From positions 7,876,501 through 7,940,500 of the forward strand of contig CM069880.1 in NCBI GenBank assembly GCA_036172665.1: a stretch of DNA of 64,000 bases. Direction: 5' to 3'. Under the pieces are notes generated by a model. It ran no database searches. It was not told the DNA's origin and saw only the letters and a list, made by a program, of their open reading frames with translations. How positions within the stretch are numbered: the first letter of the stretch is position 1; every line of letters starts with the position of its first letter. The translations under genes and the position numbers were made by a program. Source of the DNA: Prosopocoilus inquinatus. Lineage: Eukaryota; Arthropoda; Insecta; Coleoptera; Lucanidae. Positions 14,390 through 23,785 of the stretch are shown piece by piece.

Positions 14390-15235
14390 TCAATCTATTT
14401 TATGACTGATGTCAAAAATATGTTGGGCAACACTGGATTTTTCAATTCTATTGTACTTTAAGTGAGCTAAGTGTTCCTTAAAACGTGTTAGTATGTTTCT
14501 TTTTGTTTGCCCAATATGTTTTTTAGTGCACCCTTGACAAGATATTTCGTAGATCCCTGATTTCTCATTTGGTTCAGCTTTGTCCTTGGGGTTTGTTAGT
14601 AAACGTTTTAGAGTGTTGTTATTAGTATATCCAATTGTGTACCCTTGTGTTTTAAAAATGTTATTGAAACCTTTAGAGCAGCTTTTGTCGTACGGAATTT
14701 TAATATATTTAGACGTGTTTGTTTCTGCTGGTAACAAAGTGGTAAATTTTTTGATATTGGCCTTATTTACAATTTTCCTTAACATATTTTCTACAATATC
14801 TACTGAGTAACCATTGTGAATTGTTACATCTTTAACAAATTTAAGTTCTTTGTTGTACCTTTCTTTGGACAGTGGGAAGTTAACTAATCTATTAAGTAGA
14901 AAAGAAATTACAGAATACTACTTATGTGATAAGGTATGTTGTGAATCATTAACAATAAATCTATTGGTGTTTGTTTCTTTCCTATATATATCAAATTCTA
15001 ATTTGTTTTCACTATTTCTAATAACCAAGGCATCCAGGAATGGTAATTTTCCATTTACCTCTTTTTCAAACGTGAATTTAATACTAGGAAATTTAGAATT
15101 TAAAATATCCAAAAAATCTTCTATTCTGCATTCCTTGGTATTAAAAACAGCGAAAACATCATCTACATATCTAAACCATATTCTAGGGAAATAAGTACAA
15201 TTTTCTTTGAGTGATGTTTCTAAATTACACTTAAA
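14390..15235 (-). pseudogene. Penelope-like RT (YVDD) and GIY-YIG endonuclease, truncated and frameshifted
   Basis: Minus strand. Reading downward from about 15230, the first frame gives a reverse-transcriptase palm end with RYVDDVFAVF (about 15180-15150), then KFTFEKEVNGKLPFLDALV and IYRKETNTNRF, typical of the Penelope palm/thumb region, and a stop after SHK near 14918. A frame change near 14930 is needed to continue into RLVNFPLSKERYNKELKF and then into the frame 14785-14390. That frame contains the GIY-YIG nuclease: GIYEISCQGC at residues 77-86, HIG at 90-92 in place of YIG, and the R101/H105 region in RFKEH. The N-terminal fingers and palm of the RT are missing, so the copy cannot be autonomous. 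The stop codon falls at the start of the left arm. Confidence 0.88.
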
Positions 15236-15533
15236 AGGTTAGCCACCAGTCATAAAATAGATTTAAGTAATCTTAGGTTAGTAAAAGCAACGTCAAGCAA
15301 CAGAGAATTAGACGGTTTTGAAACTATTTTTATACACAAAACCAGTAATAATTTAATGAACGCCGATCACGGGCCTTTGGCAGGTTCTGTGTTGCTTGAC
15401 TTGGTTGACGCAACCCGGTGAGGCGCTCACTACTAGAAGCACACGCTTCATTGGAGCGGAACGCACTTAGTATATAAGGTAGCGATAGGTATGACACCGT
15501 CACTTCTCCTGTGATTTAGTAGGATAGAAGTCG

Positions 15534-15602
15534 CAACTACTGAAGATGGCAGCATAGCTGTCAAAATACGTATTTAGTTTTTAAAAAAACATATTGTGGT
15601 TA
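15534..15602 (+). ncRNA. Hammerhead-like fold in the right arm of the Penelope-like element, core mutated
   Basis: Plus-strand counterpart of the 14061-14128 fold. CTGAAGA (15539-15545) and hairpin GGCAGC..GCTGTC are followed by AAAA instead of GAAA, and CAACTAC (15534-15540) can pair with GTGGTTA (15596-15602). Loss of the conserved G12 would be expected to abolish cleavage. Confidence 0.4.
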
Positions 15603-16165
15603 GGAGTCAAATCTAAATTTATTGTTAGACAAGCCACAGTCTCCAATACATTAAACATAGGTTTCTAAAAGTCATTTGAATTTGTTTTGACCGAAGCATG
15701 CAAACTATTAAATTCACCTTGTATAATACTTAACCTACCGACCGTAAAAGACTAAACAATTTTAAGGTACTTCTGCCATTCGGGTAAATAGAAACTGTTT
15801 ACATCAGTAATGCAGATGAAGACAAAATATCCGGAGTTATACCTAAAATAATCCAAAGCTAATTATAGTGTAATGAAGAAGTCCGATTAATTAAGTTAAT
15901 TAATGGCAATCCATTGAGATTACTTACATAAAAAATCGAAAGTCAAAAAAGGAAGAGAAACATTTTGGAACGAAGGGCGACCCTAATTAGTTTTTGTTTC
16001 TGCACACGCACCGGCGAAAATCCATTTTCGTACTAATTCTACGCCTCGCCTTAATGCGTAAAATAAACTGTACAGCGGCGAGAATGAAATTAAAAGTTTT
16101 AACGGACGCTACGTGTAAGAGATTTGTTTTTGTCTGGTCCTTGCAAGCGATGTCAAATATACTTC

Positions 16166-16335
16166 ATTTTTAATTCTAAAAGTAGACAGCGAGGGAAATG
16201 AATCCGTAAACACACACAAAGGTGAGATTCGTACTTGATTCGTCCTGTCCTTGGAAGTTGATAAGTGCATTTTTAACAAACTATAAAAATCATTGTGTCA
16301 TGTAATAATAATATAATAATAATAATAATAAACAA
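16166..16335. repeat. Direct repeat, left copy, flanking the LINE block (partner at 19232-19384)
   Basis: Includes GTAAACACACACAAAGGTGA, then GGAAGTTGATAAGTG, TTTTTAACAAACT, AAAATCATTGT, and ends in an AAT microsatellite. The same series of blocks recurs at 19232-19384 in the same orientation and order, also ending in an AAT tract. The two copies bracket the LINE remnant and the fold-back at 18576. Confidence 0.8.
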
Positions 16336-17280
16336 CAAAACCGTTAACCAAAAAGAAACATATAACCTGTGGAGAACGAAAAATCTTACAAAAAGGCCCG
16401 AACTAGATTCTAATAAATTAGCAGCGCTCTGAAGATATATCTATATTAAAGAGCGGAAAAATTTCGGAAGTCGAAATTGAAGAAATTAAAAGTGAAGTTC
16501 AGCGGTACATAAATCAAGAAAATCTGGAAAAAGTAGAAGAACCAAATATAAACGAGAACAACGACGACGGGCAGGATGAAAATATTAACGTTATAAACAA
16601 TGAAAACGCACAAGAAAATCAACAAAAGAATATACTCCATGACAAACAAATGAAATCACCTTGGATATGAAACAAAAGTTTTATGTCGAGGTTAAAAAAT
16701 TACAGGGTATACCATTAAGCGAAAGAGAGTTTCTACCACGAATAAGAATAACAAGGAAAGCACTCGAAAACATCAAACAAACAAACAGAGCTTTGGAAAT
16801 TACAAATATAACAACAAATACCTTGGCGTGGAAGAAAGGGGAATCACTGAAACTCGGGTTAAACTGATAACAAAAAGTGAGTTAAACGCAAAATACAAAG
16901 CTGAGGCCATCGGGACGCTAGCAGTACCCGTGCTACAATACAGTTTAGGAATCATCAATTTGGACAAGAAAAGAAATCCGAGATATGGACACGAGAACCA
17001 GAAAAATACTGACCGTCAATGGAATGCACCATCCCAGAGCAGATGTGGACAGACTATACTACCCGAGGGCTAAAGGAGGCAGAGGATTTAGGCAACTAGA
17101 AGCAGTCTACCAACAAGAAATTTGCAATATAGCCCTATATCTGAAATCCAAACAACAAGAGCCATTAATCAAATCAATACTAAAATGTGACAATACAAGA
17201 GGAACAAAATTAATAACGAAACAATATGAAGAATTTAGAGAAAATCTGCAGATCACAGATACGTTAACAGAAAACCCTAC

Positions 17281-17629
17281 AAAACAACAAACAGATAAAA
17301 TAGCGACATCTTACTATCGCTTTTTGACCTGACATTGCAGTAGGGTAGACAAATTGAAGCGGGATTTGCTCCTAATAAGTTCCCCATGCAAGGCGGCCAT
17401 GCTTGCTGTCAAGGATAATGAAAATTTTAGAAAAATTTTGTGCAAATCGTTTTTGATTGCAGCGAGAACCTCGAGCAGCCTCTGGACAGCTGTTTCAGCA
17501 GCGGGAATGTCGAGCTACGTCTCTGCTGAAGAAGCCCCAAGCAGGGCTGAAACAGCTGTCCAGAGGCTGCTCGAGGTTCTCGCTGCAATCAAAAACGATT
17601 TGCACAAAATTTTTCTAAAACAACAAACA
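17281..17629 (+). mobile_element. Hammerhead repeat (retrozyme-like) insertion in the LINE ORF, with 13-bp target duplication
   Basis: AAAACAACAAACA occurs at 17281-17293 and again at 17617-17629, directly flanking a 323-bp insert (17294-17616). The insert is a fold-back: 17294-17500 is the repeat unit in minus orientation (from GATAAAATAGCGACATC to within the ribozyme), and 17501-17616 is the plus-orientation 3' part, with a complete ribozyme and the terminal ACAAAATTTTTCT. Insert plus one duplication is 336 bp, a multiple of three, and the LINE frame (..TKQQT | LKTK..) continues across it once the insert is removed. This defines the insertion exactly and shows it is younger than the LINE. 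Confidence 0.92.
17510..17574 (+). ncRNA. Type I hammerhead ribozyme (copy in LINE)
   Basis: Complete motif identical in sequence to the array B copies (see 62517-62581 for the pairing scheme). Core CTGAAGA and GAA, helix II AGCCC/GGGCT, GTC triplet. Predicted cleavage after 17560. Confidence 0.88.
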
Positions 17630-18575
17630 TTAAAAACAAAGATCAAAATGGGATTCCACACCAAATGGACAGGAAAACCGATGCATGGGCAATACGTAAG
17701 ACAAACTACTAATGAAAATACCTCTCCCTTCACTAACGCTTCGCTTAAAGGCGAATTGATGAAAGCTGAAACTGAGGCATTTTTATGCGCAGCGCAAGAT
17801 CAAGCCATACCTGTAAGATACAGAAGACATCGAGCATATTATTTCCAGATACGACAAAATATGTCAATACTTACCTTCCATCACAAAATTGTAGTGGCCG
17901 CATCAGATGATCCAATAAAAACTCAATGGTACAATAACCAACCAGAAGTGGTTACAAATATTGGAGATGTTACGATACTGCGAAACGAACTCATAACGAT
18001 AGACAACACTGTGACTGCGAACAAACCAGACATCGTAATTAAAGACAATAAAAATAAATTATGTAAAATGATTGAGATCTCAATACCATCAGACCACCAT
18101 ATAATAACCAAAGAGGCGGAAAAACGGTTAAAATATAAATCACTAGAAATCGAGATTAAACGAATGTGGGGATTTAAAGTTGAAACAATCCCAATCATTA
18201 TAGGAGCCTTAGGAGCAGTCCCAAAGTCATTGGAACAAAACATTAGACACATTTCGGCGACAGTTAATGAAAGGGAGTTACAGAAAGTAGCACTGCTGGG
18301 AACTACACATATACTGAGGAAAATCCTGGGTTAAAAAATATGTAAATAAAAAAGAACAATAACAAATTTAAAAAGATATTTAAAAAAAGTTAAAAAAAGT
18401 AAAAATAATAATAATAAAAAGAAAACAAATTACCTTTACCAGAAGAACATCTAAGTCCAGACTGCCATCCCGGCAACACCAACCACGGACATCCTGAGGT
18501 CAACGGAGTAGTCCTGGGGTCCTGGAGCCTCAGAATAGCATGTGGGACATCAGATCGTTTATGTATGTATGTATA

Positions 18576-19144
18576 TAGGGTGCTGCATTTGAAACGCAGT
18601 ATAGGAAATCCCTTATTAATTTGAAGGTGCTCGAATATTGGCTTTCCTAATTATTTTACAGCAAAATTCCATTTAGATGTTTTAAAATACTCTTTAAGAT
18701 GAATCTGTCTGTGAAGTCTGAGGATTTTTCACACGCTGAGTTTCAAGATATTTAAAAAAATATTCTAACTAAACTCAATTTATACCAAACTATCAGCAGA
18801 ATCTTGTACAGTGATAGTGAAAAACTGGACAGATAATTAATAAATCTAATTGTTCTTGAAAAAGATTGATAGAAAAACCTTTTTCGGTAGTTTATTTTAA
18901 CATTTACTGATTAAGGTCGTGCTGATAATTTGGTATAAATTGAATATTGTTATTGATGTTTTTTTAGATATCTTGAAACTGACCGAATGAAAAATTCTCA
19001 AACTTCGTAGACAGATTCATCTTGGAGAGAAGTTTAAAAAACCTCAATCGAATTTTGCTGTAAAATAATTAGGGAAGCCAATTTTCGGATACCTTTAAAT
19101 TAACATGGGATTTCCTATGTTGCGTTTGAATATGCAGCACCCTG
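18576..19144. mobile_element. Fold-back element with AGGGTGCTGCAT ends, TA target site
   Basis: The left end TAGGGTGCTGCATTTGAAAC and the right end complement CAGGGTGCTGCATATTCAAA are inverted and flanked by TA. The inverted similarity continues inward for roughly 200 bp (for example AATTATTTTACAGCAAAATT at about 18650 and its complement near 19060; AAGATGAATCTGTCTG and its complement near 19010). 569 bp in total, non-coding, probably a non-autonomous Tc1/mariner-style MITE. Confidence 0.82.
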
Positions 19145-19231
19145 TATATCTTGTGTTTTAGACCCATGTAATGTAAACTGGTGAAAATAAATGATGATAA
19201 TAATAAAAGGAATTTTGAATATATGGGTACT

Positions 19232-19384
19232 CAATTTTTAATTTTAAAAAGAGACAACGAGGGAAATTAAACTGTAAACACACAAAGGCGAGATTCGTAT
19301 AGCTTGGAAGTTGATAAGTGTATTTTTAACAAACTCTAAAAATCATTGTAGCATGTAATAAGAGTAATAATAATAATAATAATA
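19232..19384. repeat. Direct repeat, right copy (partner of 16166-16335)
   Basis: Contains GTAAACACACAAAGGCGAG, CTTGGAAGTTGATAAGTG, TTTTTAACAAACTC and AAAATCATTGTAGCATG and ends in an AAT tract, matching the left copy block by block with moderate divergence. Confidence 0.8.
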
Positions 19385-21660
19385 GGAGTTTGAATGAATG
19401 AGTTAAAATCAGGGGTGGTGGCTCCCTGCTGTCATCAATTTAACTCACAATCAGTGGTTTTAACATATGCCACCTGAAACAAACACTTTATTTGCTTGCC
19501 TTGCCATTAATTAGTGTAATTGTTTGATTATTCCAATATTTACCACCACTGAACAAGCCGTATTATTCTGACAATCTAATTAACAGTTAATGTAGCCTAG
19601 CATTAACGCTTGCGTAATAATTCATAATTGAATTTAATTCGAACGAGCACAGGTACTAGATGAACGATTTAAAAGTTCTTGGAGCTGCTTTCGATTCCAT
19701 CGAAACGTACGACGTGAAACTTCCATTTGAGCGAGCAAATAAAACGATAAGGTCGCTGTTTGTTGTGTATCAGTATATTTTAATAGCGGACAGAAACTGT
19801 GGCAGCAGAAATTTTTCCCCCTGTGTTATTTCCGTCGCTTCAGTCCATTTCCCGTACGAGCTGCCTATGCAATTTCACGTAGGAAATAAATTTCTCGTTT
19901 GTTTCGGTTTCAAAGCGAAAATCTGTCATCTCAATAAATTCACTCTTCATAGAATCCTCCGCAGAAATACTCAATTAACAGAAGCAGAAGGGAAACATTT
20001 TATAAAAATGTTTTCTTTTTGGAGAAGGAAAAAAGAACAGCTTGTTTTCTGAAAATATTTTCAAAGGCAAAATTCTTTCTAATCCCCCAAAAGTCAAGTG
20101 ACAAGGCGAAAAGAAAACATTAGTTTTTTTTTCTTTTCGAAAACAGTGTAGGGAATAACATGGATGATGGCCACAGTCAAAATTCCTAATGAACAATAAA
20201 CGAGTTTAATATACAAAGAAAGGAATTCGTTTTTAATTCTGTCAAGCAAAAAAAAAGGGGAAGTTTTAATATTTCGGAACCGCGTTTTCCCTCGTGACTA
20301 AATTTAGATTTATCATTCCAAACACAATGACACAGGTATTTTAAATTTCCCCCGTTGTGTTACGCAAGCTTACGCTTTTTCATTCATAAATTACGAGACA
20401 CACGTGTTGGAAAGAAAGGCTTTGAAATGAAAGCCAGACGGCAATAATGATTTGTTTAGGATTTTCCACGGAGTCCGCGCACCTTTTATCGTCTTCCTTT
20501 ATTTTATTTATAACGCAAATCTGGAAACAACGAGTTCACTTCGATTGGATTTTAAGACTTAAAGAGCCGGATTTTTTATCAGGGGTTTCCTACCGATGAT
20601 TGAACCGGGAAATTGCTGGTTGTTCTGCGATTGGCGCAATTTTAGAATGTGAATGTATAAACGAACGTGTGATTTTTTCTTTTTTATTTTTTGCACGTGC
20701 AAATTGGATTAACGCCGCATAAATCTTCGCAGATTAGAGGGTTAACTGTAAACAAATAAATTGGTGGTGATAAACGATTCTATTCGCTCCCTTCAAAAAA
20801 AAATCCCCACTGATTTTTGCTTTCGTTTATTACACAGGTGAAGGAAAGAAATAAGTTGAAAGCAACTTTCAACTTTATAATTTATTATTGGAGATTGGAT
20901 TGGAAAATGTCGTGCTTTCAGCTATTATACATTTCGTTTTGTTTCATAAAACTTCAAGGAAAAGTTTTCCTCTTTTTTTTATTTTAAAGGAAAGATCTTG
21001 AAAAGGGATTAATTAAAGTACTCTGAGTCTCTTACTTTGTGTATAGAAAATAGGGGGGTGATTTTGTAAATGTCTGGACTGATAAATGAGTCAGTGTCAC
21101 CTTGCTGTTTTAAAAAATTACTTTGGCGTGAAGCGTTATGCATGAAAACGGGAATTTTAATTCGTCGCATTACAAAGACACTTAAAATTGTGTGTAATGA
21201 AATTGTTGCACGGATTTAAGTAAATAATCGGGCACGGACTGAAACGCCCCCGATTTAATTGCGAACGAGCATGCGATAGTAAGATTTGTAGTTATGGTTA
21301 TTGCCAACCTTTTAGTCCCTTCCCATTACCCAGCAACTTCCCAATAAAATCCAAAATGTTTTTCTTTCCTTTTACAAATTCAAGCAAACACATGTTCACT
21401 ATTTAATTTTACTTTTAACAAAAATTTCTTATGAAATATTAAGAAAAAAAAATCATGATGTAATGTTAATTTGGATTCAAATACGCATAGATAGCTTTAG
21501 TATCTGTTTGATATAGCAGGACGTGACGTTTGTTATAAAACTGAATGTAATTAACAAACGGTTATTAATTTCCGAATTGCAAAGGATTCATTATGCAACA
21601 GCACGTGTCGGATAAAATAAAATCCGTTACCAATGAATTCAATCGTGATGATTAAATTTC

Positions 21661-22346
21661 AATTATTTTCGTACGCTTAATGTAAATTAAATATATCCAG
21701 AAAATCCTCCACAGGGTGATTAAAAATAAACAGAAATTTACAACACAAGTTTATGTTGCTTAATTAAACCGAAAACAAAGATAATTATAATTATAATAGA
21801 AAGTTGGACGAAGAAATTATGTACAAACAAACTTTAAATTTTAATGATTTTGTATTGATCCTCTTGGATTTTCCAGTTATTTCTTAAATATATTGTGAAA
21901 CTGCTTTGATATGATCATTCTGATATATTCAGTTTCACGTCAGATCACCATAACTATAAGTCGCTTTCACGTGAAGTTAAGGGTGCATGCACAAAATTCC
22001 CCTGATGATGTATTCAATATATTTTTTATATATTATTTTTCGTGTGGGTGGATTTCAAGTTATTGTAAATTAAATACACCCAGAATATCATCGACAATAT
22101 GATTAAAAATAAACAGAAATTTGCATCACAAGTTTATGTTGCTTATGTAACTAAAAACAAAGGAATTATAACAGAAAGTTGGACGACGAAATGATCATCT
22201 TGGATTTTCCAGTCATTTCTTAGATGTTTTGTGAAACTGCTTTGATATGATCGTTCTGATATATTCAGTTTCACGTTACATCACCATAACTATAAGTCGC
22301 TTTCATGTGAAGTTAAGGATGCATGCACAAAATTCCTCCGATTATA
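21661..22346. repeat. 383-bp tandem duplication, split by a fold-back insertion
   Basis: GATTAAAAATAAACAGAAAT occurs at 21718 and 22101 (period 383). The blocks CTTGGATTTTCCAGT, CTGCTTTGATATGATC, TATTCAGTTTCACGT and CATCACCATAACTATAAG follow in order in both copies. The start of the next unit (TATTCAATATAT ... GTGGATTTCAAGTTATTG) is found just beyond the fold-back at 24380-24430, showing that the 2-kb element inserted into this repeat. Confidence 0.88.
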
Positions 22347-23521
22347 CAGGCTGGGCCAACAGTGCGTGGGCGGAAGATTGTGGCGTTACTATGGAAAATT
22401 TTTGAAATCTGTATGCGCAAAAACATACACGTCAGTTAGATACATAATCTAAAATTATTTAGTCTTATATAGAGTGTTCCGTAAAAGTGTGACGACCCTA
22501 ACATAAGTTTTTTTAAATGGAACACCCTATGTATTATTACACTATTAGATGTCTCATTATCAGTGGACGAAAGTAATATAAGGTTTTATTGACCTAAAGT
22601 TTATAGTTTTCGAGGTATTGACCATTTACCGTTAAAAAATGGCAAAATTTGTTACTCCATAAAGTAGTTATTTTTAAATATTTTGCTTTGAATTTTGGTG
22701 GATACATTATTTAACTATTAGAAAACAGAAATGTATGATCAACTCGAATTTTTTCCGGGTACTTTACACAGGGTGATTCACAACGCAAATACCTTTTTTC
22801 TAAAAAAATTTAAATGGAACGCCCTGTATATAAAAATTTCCCTTACTAAGGTTTCCAAAAATATAAGACTTTTTACGTATAGCTCTTAAACTTTGAACGT
22901 AGAAAGTTTTTAAATTTGTATCTTTAAAGTCTCAACTGTATTGTAATTTAATAAATAAAATTGGATTTTGTTTTGTTTCTAATGGACATACGTTTGGTAA
23001 TAACATTTTTAATAACCTTGATAATAATAACAGTAGATGTTTTTTAATGTGTGAACCAACATTTAGAACACACCGATTTTTTTTAAATTAAAAAACTGTT
23101 ACATTGAACTAAATTTAATTTCTTTACAATCATATCATTGTTCAATTGTTTTGCATTGTATTCATAGTACAAAATATACAAAATACCACAAATGTAATAA
23201 CATAAATCTTAGTTAACAAAAGAAAAACTAGATTTAACAAACATGCTCAAAATGTAATCCAGTTTGTTTTATACATTTTTAATTTGGCTATTAAAACTTA
23301 TTAATTATTATTAATAGTACAGACATAATACATACAAATGCAATTCTAAATAATTCTGTTTCATGATCTCGACATCCATAGGAGATTCACTAAACCCATT
23401 TATATTCTGGCGTAAAAAAAATAATAAAATCAGACGGAAGTTTGCGTAGCAACTCAAAATTCTTCGGCATTTTATTTATTGAATTAACTATTTAGTTAAA
23501 TCATTCTCTTTATTTATGATT

Positions 23522-23785
23522 ATGAGCAAATCCCCCTTCAATTTGTCTATCCTACTGCAATGTCAGGTCAAAAAGAGATCGTAAGATGTCGCTATTTTAT
23601 CTGTTCATCACTCTTACATCGCAATTGCGAATAAATTGGACAGGTCGTTTTTGTTTGCAGTGGGAATGTCGAGCTACGTCTCTGCTGAAGAAGCCCCAAG
23701 CAGGGCTGAAACAGCTGTACAGAGGCTGCTCGAGGTTTTCATTGCAATCAAAAACGATTTGCACAAAATTTTTCTAATAAGATTT
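23522..23785 (+). mobile_element. Single hammerhead repeat unit (retrozyme-like) inside the fold-back
   Basis: From GAGCAAATCCC to ACAAAATTTTTCTA it matches the 310-bp unit in plus orientation with scattered substitutions, and it ends at the same 3' boundary as the other insertions. The 5' part of the unit is missing or too diverged to delimit, and I could not find a clear target duplication. Confidence 0.8.
23669..23733 (+). ncRNA. Type I hammerhead ribozyme, GUA variant
   Basis: All helices and both core boxes are as in the array copies, but the cleavage triplet is GTA (base 23719 is A) rather than GTC. GUA still obeys the NUH rule, so cleavage after 23719 is possible, probably with altered rate. 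TGTAC also weakens nothing else in helix I. Confidence 0.82.

Larger units (their letters stand above)
14041..15657 (-). mobile_element. Penelope-like retroelement remnant with inverted terminal arms and 13-bp target duplication
   Basis: The element lies between two copies of TAGGTTTCTAAAA (14028-14040 and 15658-15670), a 13-bp target duplication. Two arms of about 370 bp (14041-14411 and about 15247-15622) are inverted copies of each other and flank a minus-strand coding remnant. Penelope-like elements are known for terminal repeats that can be direct or inverted, for a YVDD-type reverse transcriptase and for a C-terminal GIY-YIG nuclease; all three are seen here. The element is 5'-truncated: the coding part starts just before the YVDD motif. 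Each arm carries a hammerhead-like fold (annotated separately). Confidence 0.88.
13924..15721. mobile_element. MITE interrupted by the Penelope-like element
   Basis: The inverted ends CCGGGTGAATTTAATAG (13924) and the complement CAAGGTGAATTTAATAG (ending 15721) are each flanked by TA. Removing the Penelope-like insertion and one copy of its 13-bp duplication leaves an element of about 170 bp. It shows the same RGGTGAATTT-like, TA-flanked style as the other fold-back elements in the window, so the Penelope-like element landed in pre-existing mobile DNA. Confidence 0.7.
16440..18334 (+). pseudogene. Decayed LINE-type retrotransposon ORF, catalytic RT core deleted, endonuclease-like C-terminus present
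   Basis: Plus-strand remnants in several frames. 16447-16660 encodes an acidic, asparagine-rich linker (EVEIEEIKSEVQRYINQENL and on), followed at 16661 by KFYVEVKKLQGIPLSERE. It then jumps near 16800 straight to the post-palm segment YLGVEERGITETRVKLITK, so the catalytic RT motifs are missing. A one-base insertion in the T run at 16959-16961 shifts the frame; the next frame gives RKILTVNGMHHPRADVDRLY and GGRGFRQLEAVYQQE. After the hammerhead repeat insertion the ORF resumes and contains AAQDQAIPVRYRRH, KPDIVIKDNKN with MIEISIP, KEAEKRLKYKSLEIEIKRMW and PIIIGALGAVPKSLEQ, a pattern I associate with restriction-like endonuclease LINEs (R2/R4-like) and relatives. The exact clade is uncertain. Stop at 18334; the probable 3' tail runs to about 18570. 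Confidence 0.8.

Noticed and set aside
14580..15194. Plus-strand frames of 76 and 114 codons
   Set aside because: They are antisense shadows of the Penelope-like coding remnant.
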